Assembly: GCA_022495005.1 (NCBI GenBank)
Contig: JAGYXB010001009.1
Location: 744,001 to 808,000 of the forward strand
Direction: 5' to 3'
DNA from: Rhyacophila brunnea
Taxonomy: Eukaryota; Arthropoda; Insecta; Trichoptera; Rhyacophilidae
DNA length: 64,000 nucleotides
The position numbers and the translations under genes were made by a program. Of the stretch, positions 39,601 to 49,829 are shown piece after piece. The notes beneath the pieces were generated by a model. It ran no database searches, was not told the origin of the DNA, and saw nothing but the letters and a program-made list of their open reading frames with translations. How positions within the stretch are numbered: position 1 is the stretch's first letter; each line of letters begins with the position of its first letter.

Positions 39601-42600
39601 TATCGCCCCCTTTATATAATGATAATAATACTAGCTTACCTAGTATCTATCTACCTACATAGATTAATATATAGTACATCATTAAAATATTTAAAAAAAT
39701 TCTAAGGCTTGAATGACAAATATTTTGGAATAGTTAATTCATTTAAAAGCTGTTACAGGATGATAGAATGGATACTGTCTAATAAGACAGCGTTACTTAA
39801 AACTTAAATTATTTAAAACATATTTCCACATCAAACCATGTCTACTTGTTCCTACTTAAAAATATATATTAATTATTAATATTCGAATATTTATATTATG
39901 GGTACTTTAGTAGGTATATAAAATGAAAACGGATTGAATAATAATATTTTAAAACAAGCAAAGATATATTTTTCTTTTAGTAAAATAATTTACAAATTAC
40001 TATTTTAAGTTAAAAAAAAAAAAAAAAAAACAATATTTAGATCTGGGCCGTCACACAGGTTTCACAAATTAATTTATTAACAGATTTGAAGATAAATAAT
40101 TAAATTATTTTATTATGATTATTTTTCCAGAAAAATCAGATTATCATAAAACCGTTATATTATTAATATATATAATAATTATAAATCATAAACAAACAGT
40201 TATATATTTTAAATAGTACCCGGTATCATTTTACCTACTTATATAGTTTTTTCAAAGATTTTTTTTACATAAATGATGTTATCTTATTATGTTTTATAGT
40301 GCTAATTTAGCACGTATTTTAGTTTAATTCATATTCAATTATTTTTACCCGACATCGTTATCCCAAATTATTAATCACATTTTTTTAATAAGTGCCTTAT
40401 GGACAACACAATTATTATTCGGTAATTAAACATGAAATATCTAATTGTAATTATACAAATCAAGTAGGTGATTAATTTTAATTATGTATTAACATATTTA
40501 TCCATTGCATATGAATATAAATTGGAAATTGTTTAATTTGTGTAAGTCTAAAAGAAAATATCCGTTTGTTAAAGTATTTCTTTGGTATAAAATTTAATTA
40601 ACAATTCATTGACAGTCGGTGTCATTGCACTGAGGCAGTGACTGTACAATGCCGCGCATGCGCCACTCTGGTTTCATGATCAAATTCCGACATTCAAGTC
40701 TCGGTGGCTTCCCCGCACCTTGACTTTGAACGCAGAGGCATGAGACACGCTTGATATCACCTGCTTTGTAATGTAAACGACGGGCTTTCGAGTTCTATTC
40801 AACCGAAAGCAGAAAACCGTAAGTTTTTCTTAATTTTAAATAAACATTTTAAAAGTATATTACACAGGATTTACAACTTTCAAAAAATTATTTTAATTGC
40901 AGGTACTTAATGTTAATCTATTTAGATACTACACATCCTTAGTGGAATTCACGTAATTTGAAAATACCTCAGATAAATAATATATACACAGTATAAATTT
41001 AATAAGCTTTGGAAAACAACATGACTCGAATCCGCATCCACTGGATTTACGTCAATGTGATTTACCAGTTGAGCAACGTGTATCATTTCTTATTATACCA
41101 AAGTTAACAAGTAGTATTTATATCTTGAAGCGCTTAAAAAATGCATTAATTTTAGCAATCGACTTATAGTTTTAATCAAAGTAAATTTTCAAATAATTAT
41201 CTTAATTACTAGAAGACGTGAAGAACTCTCAAAATTATAGATATAACGTACTTGCATTTGCATACGATTAAAAAAATATATTCAAGGTTAAGAGAGAGAG
41301 AGATTACAGAATGCAACATTCTTTATAAAAATATTTTAATACTTGGTATTCTTTTGAAAAAAATCTTTGATTACTTCGATGACAAAAATAATAGATTTCA
41401 ATTTATTTAAAGACATTTTTATATTTAAACTTTTATTATAGTCAATGACATACATATTAAACTTTCATTAAATCTTAAATAAACCACCAATAACTATTAG
41501 TAAACTTAAGTCACATACTTTTACTATAGTGACTTTCTTACCAAATAACACATTAGTGCAAGAGGTCATGTATTCAAATTTTCATCGTTATCTATATTGT
41601 GATTTTCTGACTATTATTTAATGATTTTTCATCTCCTATATTATTTCACGTTTTAATCTGAATCTCGCCAAAAAGTTAAATGTGATGGTGTAATTTTATG
41701 TACCTATCCTCAAAGAATTATTTCTTTGAAACAAAATGAAGGAAAAAAGATACCGTACAGTTATATATTTTCTTCTTTATATCATTTAAAGACAATTAAT
41801 ACAATTAGTACCAATATCACAAGTTTCCATATATTTTTCATAAAAATGTGTAAGTATACTCCAAGTAATTAAATGTCTTATCTGCATTATACAGTTTTAT
41901 TCTTTGAATACAAATCCAGTAGTTTTTTTTATTATTTTATTAAACCGGTATTATTTTCTCCCACTTGAATCATGCTAGCTTATAAATAAGCCGATCACCT
42001 TGTTCCACTTTTTAAATGACTATAAGAGAAAAAACTTTACCGTTGTAACGACAGTCGGTGCCGGCGGGTACGTCACTAAGCATCAATGATACTCTTGGAA
42101 ATTTTAATGAATTAATCCGATGACATGTATTTATTTTATTATAGGTATATTACTTACCAATACTATGTAGTATGTTTGAACTTTTATTTTAACTACTTAG
42201 ACATTCTATTTTCCATTCTATTTTATATGAATATATTATTATTATTTATATTATATATTTAGTACCCTTTTGTATAATAATTTATAGATCTACCCGAGAT
42301 TCTAAGATATCGTGCTAGGTAAAAAACTAGTAAAATACACAATTTTTAGCGATGCATCACTGTATGTAAATTGAAGTTATATTATAATTGTAATAGTGCA
42401 CTACAAACACTATTTATAAAATGCACTACTTAATACCATAATATTATATAAAAATAGTTAATGCACTTAATTCACTACACTAACTCTTTATGTAATATGT
42501 AGTACTATATACTTAGTCTATTTTATTGTATTTGTTTTAATACTTTTCTCCGGGGAGCTGAGAGTAGGAAGTTATTGATGGTTATTTTGACGTTTTTTTT

Positions 42601-45600
42601 TTTAAAAAAATAACATTCATCCATGGTTTTTATCAATATTATAAAAGATTGGTAGGAATGACACAAATCCTCAATATGAAGGCAAGGTCGTTTTGTATAC
42701 AATAAAATTGAATTATTACCTCCAGCTAATAGAAAGTTATAATCGAACAAAATATGTATTTAAAATATTTTTAATTTAAGCTTTATTTACGTTATTTCGT
42801 CATTAAAATCAAAAGGTTTAAAAATATGTTATCGTAACTATTATGCATAGTTAGTTATTCAAACATTTATTGCTTTTTTCTTTCACGCTCTATTTGTATG
42901 GCCAGTTCATTTTGCCTAATTTTAAAGTAAAACATGATAATTGGTAAGTATCAAATATAACAAAGAATTTATTATAGTTAAAAAATGTATTTCCTTATAA
43001 ATTATAATTTATTTTTACTGCGTAGAATTTTAATGAAATATCTTAGGGTAGTTCTTAAAGTCATCAACATAGATATCTCAAACATCATAGAACAATCAAG
43101 AAAAATTAATTGTATGAATATAATAAAAATAAAATTCTCAACTCATTATGTATTTTTATGTAAGTGGGTAGCACATCATAGTATGTATAGTACCTATTGC
43201 ATATTATGTTTCTTTCTGACAGACGGAATAAAAAATATCTTTCTGTATTATTTTTCATTTTATAATTATTTTAGGCTGCTTGCAGCTGAAAAATAAAATG
43301 CATTATTATGTAGGTAGGTAGATAATAATAGTTTTACGTTTCAAAGATAAGCAAAGCAACTAGGTACTTATCTCGCAAGTTGCATGTCGTGATCCGTGAA
43401 AAGAGTTCAACGAACGGTGAAGACAAAAACCTGGATATAAACTGCAAATAAATATTTCTTAACACAGTCGTTTTACAAATAAAATAAAGAAAGTACATAT
43501 ATATTTTAAATGGAAAAAATCTATATTCCGATATATTTTTTAAATTTTAGTATGTACAATACGAGGAATATCTCTTGTGGGATTTAGAACTCCTTCTGTA
43601 ACCATTGAATCATTATGTTAACTACAAAACATATATTATTATCGTACCTATCTAATGACTGGCTTATTATAATTAATATTGTATACAGTTCAATTATACA
43701 TATTTTTAAATAAATTACCGCGATCGCTTAAAGGCGGTGCATATGGACAATCACACTGTGAAAGTTACATAAATGGTCCTTTATTTTACGAGGAGTGATT
43801 GGAAGCTAATCCCGCAAGTGCTTTACGTGCCTCCAACGCAACTATTGTGTTGCCCATTAAATATAGTCAGCATGTTATTTAAATGTGGTAATTATATATT
43901 AGTAATTAACAGGTCCGCCGCAGTGAATGATTTAACTAGACTAGAAATTTGAACCCCCTTAGCAATTTTAGAAACCAGTACACTAGCACTAGCTCTTGGG
44001 GCAATATTACAAAATATTAACATAATTATGTTTTATAAGCAGGTACTTAATCTACCAGAAGACCAAAATAATAACTATCTGTACAAAAAGACTATGCAAA
44101 ATTTCTGTGCCACAATTTATATTGTCATCGATACAAAGTATTAACAAACTAATTTACTCAACAAAAAAAAAACAAATCAAAAATTGAACCAAACACTGCC
44201 ACCTGTGTTTCTTGGTACTACAAAAAGAAAATCAAAGCGCCTTAGTGAAGAAAAGAAAAGCGAGGCACCTAGTGACATCTGCATTCAAAATGGCTTACTC
44301 TTTCTTTTTTACCTCGACAAAAAAAGTTTTATGTTTTTTTCTTACTATTACTATGGATGTAAAAATTTGTGTTTTATTTAATAGCCTTTTAATTTATATT
44401 CATAGTTTTTTATATAAAACTTATGTAGATACTAGAAACAAATAAATTAAAATAATAGGAAAAGTGTTTTTTTTATGCTACTCGTAAAAAAATTAAAAAT
44501 TAAATACTTACAAACATTATGATAATCATTATACAAAATATTTGAATGTGTAAATTTTAAATATTGTATTAAATATAATTTTTTTTTTCAGAAAACCGTT
44601 CCAGTAAACTGAAAAAATTGATGCTACCTTTATTGCTTGCCTTAAAATTAAAGTTGATTATTGTTCTTCCAATAATTCTTTCTGCTGTCACACTTATTTC
44701 AATAAAGGGGGTGTTTGCAGGGTTGATTGCCATTCTTATATCAGGTAACATTCATGATATTTTTGTAGACTCAGAATCTTTAATATGATTTAAAAATGTC
44801 AAAAGAATAAGTAAACACAAATATTGGGTAATTTTAAATTTTACGAAAAAAATGGACAAAGTTTATAGTATTTAAAAATATAAAAAAATAAACTTTAAAA
44901 AATAGCGATAAATATAATGTTTGAGTATTTTTAATACTTTTATATAGGTTAGTATATTTTAATATAAATAAATTCAAATTTATACAATATTCTGAATATT
45001 TTACACAATACTGGTTCAAAATATGCAATTTGCAAAGTTAGTGTAGTTATTTTTATTGTGAGCTTGGATCAATAGCAAATACCCAATGGTTAAACGGATA
45101 GTTTAATAACCACAGCTTAGTAATAAATTTTATTAAAATAAGTTATAAGCTTTTAGAGTCTCTAAATATGAGAATAAAATTAGGAGACTATTTTTATTTA
45201 CTATTATCTTGTATTTCACACAACTTGGATACATAAATATGTAAGTATATTATTTGAATATACGTATATATAATGAAACATGTGTATGAATTCTATTATT
45301 TAAATTATGGTACTGTTTTAATACAAATTGATCATACTTCGAATGTGTTTTGCAGATGATATAAATCCTCATATTGAGGATTTGTATGCAACACATCAAA
45401 GAATTCAATGGTTCGAAATATAGGTCAGTTTTTAAATTTTGTAAATGTGCACTTTTTCATATTGCACAAAAAATATAATATCTCAAAAACTATGGCACAT
45501 TAATAATTAATAGAATAACATTTGCATGAGCATGGTTTTAGTATGAATGAAATGAGTCAACGAACAAATTAAAATGTATGTTTATTAGTATATTATTATT

Positions 45601-46858
45601 ATATTTAAGATGATATCATACGCTGCATGTTTGTTTTTTCTTTTTCCAAGAAATGGCGTATTATTAATCATTATTATATTTCGAAAATTATGTCTTTACA
45701 GATTAACCATACTATTATGATTATATAAATATTTTTTAATTTATTTTATGAAAAATTGTAAAAAAAACACCCATGTCATTTATTAAATATGAATATATCG
45801 GTGTGGTAAACGTTGATTTATTTAGTTTTGACAATCTTATATAAAATTTCACAATAACTCAAAAATTAGGCTTAATTAAGTGCATACGGGTCTTCAGCAC
45901 AGTTCAATTTTATTTTAAAAACATTATTTGAACGTAGATAACAGTTGACCAAAGCAAGTGAAAATAGCATTGCTATAATTCGCATTGCGTACTAAAAAAT
46001 AGCTAAATTAAATAAATTATACTTGCATAATATATATTGTGGTATTTTCTTGAAACAATGGGAAATATTTTACAAGGCATAAAAACGTTTTATCGGACGG
46101 TTTAACAAGATAATTATCCATTTGGATGATTTCATTAATTTTTAAATTGTGGAAATAATGGTTTAACATAATTCAAGATAATTTTCTTGTGATTTTCGTA
46201 CATTCTTGGATAGGTTTTTCACTTAAATGTTTAATAATTAATCTGAATTAAATTCTAGAAATGTGTTCAAGTCAATTGTCATTTCCATTTTTAAGATATT
46301 TCAGATAAAAATATAAAATAAGTTATGGTAGCTAACATATTTTTTTAAGTCAAAGAACGCACACACACACATATACTCTCTCCCTCTGTCTGTGCATTGA
46401 ATACATTGAACGCATTGAGCGCATCGATAAGTCTGTTGATAGGTGGAACTACCACCTAGTTGTTTCTAATATTATAATACATTTAGAATTTAAAAGGAGA
46501 TTTTGAAACTAATGAAAGCATATTATTAAAATAAATATGTGAACATTTTTTTCCCACAGGCATGACAGCTCTAAAATCAGCATTTGATTCAAAAAATGGT
46601 CGCGTGACGACAATCGTTGCATCACCAGGCCCTGAAGCGATACATTCGCACGACTATCGTTGGGGACGCGTTGGTCAAGAGGCAGCAGAAACTCCTCAGT
46701 CTTATCAGCAATCGGCCACCTATCAACCAACGGTTGCATATCAGCCTTCTGGAGGAGTCTATCAAGCTTCTATGCCATACCAGGCATCTGCTGAAAGTTA
46801 CGCATCCCCTTACTCCGCCTACCAACCTCCAGGGCCACAATCTAACTTGCCGCAGTGA
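33642..46858 (+). CDS. Osiris-family protein (DUF1676), complete three-exon gene, 258 aa, atypical tail
   Basis: Exons 33642-33966, 44592-44744 and 46560-46858 join in frame (both introns phase 1, GT-AG) into 258 residues. The start is the first ATG in frame; residues 1-20 are a signal peptide. C29 and C35 stand for the usual Cys pair but are closer together than the 10-residue spacing of the second gene. VDLELTSIIDKF and ERFIATHEF match the early DUF1676 helices. Residues 113-118 (SKLKKL) start the Lys-rich block, followed by a hydrophobic core to about 160. The last 65 residues are rich in Tyr, Gln, Pro, Ser and Ala with irregular YQP/YQA repeats, like some cuticle or chorion proteins. GQEAAE lies about where AQxLAY is expected, so that motif is degenerate. 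Intron 1 is 10.6 kb. No numbered orthologue assigned. Confidence 0.88.
34636..34902. mobile_element. MITE, copy 1 of a two-copy family
   Basis: Terminal inverted repeats of about 45 bp: tacaaggctgttatcggc on the left against its complement ending ccgatagcagccttgta on the right; both arms then continue to gggtagtttatcatattt. The interior shares ttggctgtgtt and tttagagcgagatagacag with the copy at 50547-50766. TA lies outside each end, suggesting a TA target site as for Tc1/mariner-type elements, but this is not proven. No coding capacity. Confidence 0.75.
35078..35170 (+). mobile_element. SINE tail fragment
   Basis: Contains gtgaatgactaatacccatt, then ttgtactctatgg, ctcatatactccgcttatt, aligning with the common SINE tail at 22125-22220. 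No tRNA-like head recognised. Confidence 0.55.
36000..36355. other. GC-richer block inside the large intron
   Basis: Unlike its surroundings, this block contains cgcgcgcagttccggatg, a GT-repeat stretch (tgtgtgtgtag) and cccactgactagagccgta. There is no open frame or known family pattern. It could be the 5' part of a transposon or a regulatory region; no decision is possible from the sequence alone. Confidence 0.35.
38800..38915 (+). mobile_element. SINE tail fragment
   Basis: Matches the common SINE tail: gtagagcgaacggttaacaa, ccattccctgtaa, then cagctctatatt and atgctccgcttagaag. The head is missing. Confidence 0.5.
40585..40818 (+). promoter_or_regulatory. Candidate promoter and non-coding first exon
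   Basis: TATAAAA at about 40587 is followed about 30 bp later by gacagtcggtg, which contains the CAGT initiator core. The next 200 bp are much richer in G and C than the surroundings and end at a strong donor, AACC|GTAAGT (exon end 40818). No long frame runs through it, so it would be a 5' UTR exon. The downstream partner could be exon 2 of the third Osiris gene or a gene beyond the window. The words are visible in the sequence; the exon call is inference. Confidence 0.4.
41019..41085 (-). mobile_element. tRNA-like SINE head (minus strand)
   Basis: On the minus strand it reads acgttgctcaactggtaaat (A-box-like) and, 40 bp on, gcggattcgagtcatg (B-box-like). The acceptor and anticodon stems do not pair well, so a functional tRNA is unlikely. 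The head differs from both heads seen near 22 kb. Confidence 0.5.
44745..46559. other. Intron 2 of the third Osiris gene
   Basis: Starts GTAACA and ends ttcccacag. It contains a possible alternative terminal exon at 45356-45423 (separate entry) and a short (AC)n/(TC)n low-complexity run near 46359-46390. Confidence 0.6.
45356..45423 (+). CDS. Possible alternative terminal exon of the third Osiris gene
   Basis: A T-rich acceptor (tgtgttttgcag) opens a segment that, when joined to exon 2 (ending one base into a codon), reads DDINPHIEDLYATHQRIQWFEI and then TAG. This would replace the Tyr/Gln-rich tail by a short one. The stretch is short enough to be open by chance, and its start contains an inverted repeat (aaatcctca/tgaggattt). 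Inference only. Confidence 0.2.
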
Positions 46859-46941
46859 TGCTATCAAATTAAGTATTAAATAGTGGTGTATTTGTTAATT
46901 AACACAGACTTTATTCAATTTAGTTTTCTCTAAAAATATTC

Positions 46942-46947
46942 AATAAA
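46942..46947 (+). promoter_or_regulatory. Polyadenylation signal AATAAA, third Osiris gene
   Basis: AATAAA in the context ttcaataaaatt, 84 bp after the stop codon, the closest candidate and well placed for a short 3' UTR. Confidence 0.5.
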
Positions 46948-46949
46948 AT

Positions 46950-49630
46950 TATATAAAAATAATTTATTAATTCCAAAGTTTAATTTTAAAATAACAATTT
47001 ATGTATTTAAAAAAATAAGTGAAATACTTTTGCGACAGCTACTATTGTACCTAGAATACTTAATTTACTTTATTTGTTATAATATTTAATAAATATTATT
47101 TAAGCTTTATGTTTGTGTTTTTTTTTTCAATGGAGAAACCGATTTTTTTTTTAATTTAATTTTATATTATTGATATATTATATTCTATAACGAGATATTA
47201 TTAGAGTGTCTTATTTTGCATACAAAAACTAAATAAACTATTTGTAAATCATTACGAATGCCAAAAAATAATGATATGTAAACCAAATTACAGAAAAATA
47301 TATTCTTGTTCTATAAGAAGTAAGTCTCAAAAAAGTGCGTGAAAAATAAAGAATAAAAATGTTGTTTAAAGTAGGTTTACGTGTCAACAAAACCACGCGT
47401 AACATTATCTCGTTAGTAATTTAAATAAAGTATATAAATATATTTAATTACTTTTATTATCATAATATGGATATCTAAAAATATATAAATTTAAAAATAT
47501 ATATAGATCGAATTTCAAGCATAATAATTTTCTCAAATTGTAGAGATTTGAACTGTTCCATAGTTTAAATTAAGAACACATAAATTATGCAAATTGAAGG
47601 CTGATGCTACATATTTTATACATATTTTTTTTATAATAGACTCAGCAGACTAATTAATAGTAGTTTTTAATTAATACTTTATTTTCTAATGGTAAAATTA
47701 TCATAATCATTCCTTTGATGATTTTATTGCATGCATATTATTATTTGCAGTAGGGCACTTCAAATCGAATGCGCTTCTATTTTCGTCAATTTGGAGTTTT
47801 TTTTATTTTATAAATTTATTCTATACCTAATTAAACTTCACAATATTCACATTAACTGGTAACAAAGCAATGGTAATGAATAGATTTTTATGAAATACAG
47901 TGAATAGACAGTAGCTACTAATTACGAAAAAAATATTTTAATAGTTGCATATTTTATGATTAAAATTAGATAGGTAATTAAGAGTATCATCTTAATATAT
48001 TATTAAAATCTGATATATAAGCTGGTAGAGAGCCATTTACAAAATGAATTTTTTGCAAAAGTTTTCCATATTAATTAAGCCTGCACATATTATTATATGC
48101 ATATTTTTTACGCTTCAGATTTTTAAAAAAAAACTAACTTTCACTGATATTCTTAGTCTAATTAATTAAAATAAATTTAATAAAGCCATTAGATTAAAAA
48201 TCAATCATTTATTTATAAATCTTATAATATGATGAACGTGCATATGGATTGTATTTGAAAAAATATGCATTGAAGCTTTAAAATAATGTTTTTTTACTTT
48301 GCCTTAATTATTTTATGGATTAAAAAACATACACTCAATATTTCTACGAATATCAGCGATTACGTATTCATGATATATTTTTTTTAAATAATGTAAATGT
48401 ATCATTTTCCATATATTATGAAAATTATTTACATGGGAAGTTTTAAAATTTTGTTAAATTTCAATGGGATTGGGCCACAATTCTTAATTTTCAATCATTC
48501 CTGGCAATTTTTCTTTAAATTTTCAATTTTTGTTAGATCAGATGCATAGTTAACATTGTTTAGTCATCGGAATCGTTCACTTATAAATTTGTTGGAGCAA
48601 TGAATAAAAAACGCTGTCATGTGGATATTGTAGTGCAAAGTTGGTGATGTTAAATCGCGCCGATTCTTGACTGACAAAGAAACTTGAGTCCAAAAAGAGT
48701 CCAAACAGTAGTCAAACCAATCAATAAAGACTGGAGAAAATTAACCAAAGAATGAAAGGGTAAGATAAAAAGAGGGACATATTATGCGGCGGTAACAAAT
48801 TATTTGAAAGACAGGTTGAAGGAAAAACAACCATACAAAAATGTTCTCTTCCACAAATCGACTATTCTCATTCTCCATATTCCTCGAATATTTTCTGGTA
48901 TAAGTCAGGCTGACTTCTACCTAAAATAATATCTCGGTAGGTAGAATTTTTCATAGAATCTGGGTGTTATCACCGGATTACTGAAGAGTTTGGCAGAAAA
49001 TATTTTTCAGACGATACCGTGGAAAATAATCGAAAATCGTATGAACAATGTACTTTGACTGACACAGGGTTGAAAAATAAAACTGTTTCAAAAAAAATAT
49101 TTTATAGCTTTTTACTAAACTTTTCAAACTACTTTCGTATTTTTCGCTCATGAAATATATAACAATAATTATTTATGTTAGTAATGATTAAATAAATTCA
49201 AACAAACACTTTACTAAACTTGTAGCTAAAGCTTTTCCAATAGCTTGAACTACAAATGGAGAATAAATTTGAGCGACATAATTAAGAATTAGATCTGAAT
49301 GTCATTTTTAAGCTTTACCGCCATTGTAATACTGCCCACTTTCACGGAATTCATTTTGGGCAAAATAAATTTAACTCCATCTTTCGAATGTCAAACTGTG
49401 AGCTGCGGCCATTAAATTTAAAATATTAAAAATACCCACATACTTCCTTCTACCCATCACATCTGCAGGTTCTTTTAAATGTATAGAATGGCGTAACAAA
49501 TAAGAATAACACTCAAAATTGTAGCGTTTGCATCTCTGGAAGAACATCCGAATATGGATGTGAATAGCATGCGCAAAATTGTGCAATATGTTACTTTAAT
49601 TGTCGAGTATATTGACGAGGATGTAGACCT
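46950..49630. other. AT-rich stretch downstream of the Osiris genes
   Basis: No gene supported. Base composition becomes more balanced after about 48600 (to about 49080 and again 49250-49600), which suggests transposon remains continuous with the LINE fragment at 49635, but no further motif was recognised. Confidence 0.4.
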
Positions 49631-49634
49631 CTTT

Positions 49635-49823
49635 CTATTTTTGTATCATGTAAGGTATATGCCTGATAAATTGCATATCCAAAAATGGTTGTATGTCATC
49701 CATCCATTTTAATGGCAGATAATTAACTTTTTTGGGTCTTCCACTATATCGTTTTTGGTCCATATCTCGTCCTGCCCATTTTGACATCGACCAAGCAATC
49801 ATTTTCAATATGTCGGTTATCAC
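49635..49823 (-). mobile_element. Non-LTR retrotransposon C-terminal fragment
   Basis: The minus strand reads WSMSKWAGRDMDQKRYSGRP then KKVNYLPLKWMDDI, matching the WAGH-x-AR...R-x-x-GRP-x-x-RW-x-DDI arrangement at the end of many LINE reverse transcriptases; the H of WAGH is lost. A separate family from the others in the window. Decayed and truncated on both sides. Confidence 0.55.
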
Positions 49824-49829
49824 TTTTTT

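Larger units (their letters stand above)
33967..44591. other. Intron 1 of the third Osiris gene, 10.6 kb
   Basis: Starts GTAAAT and ends after a run of T and cag. It holds a MITE (34636-34902), SINE fragments (35078, 38800, 41019), a GC-richer block (36000-36355), a possible separate first exon with promoter (40585-40818) and otherwise AT-rich sequence. No coding Osiris exon was seen inside; the flanking exons join in phase without one. Confidence 0.6.

Noticed and set aside
41019..41085. Functional tRNA on the minus strand
   Set aside because: A-box and B-box words are present, but the acceptor and anticodon stems do not pair.
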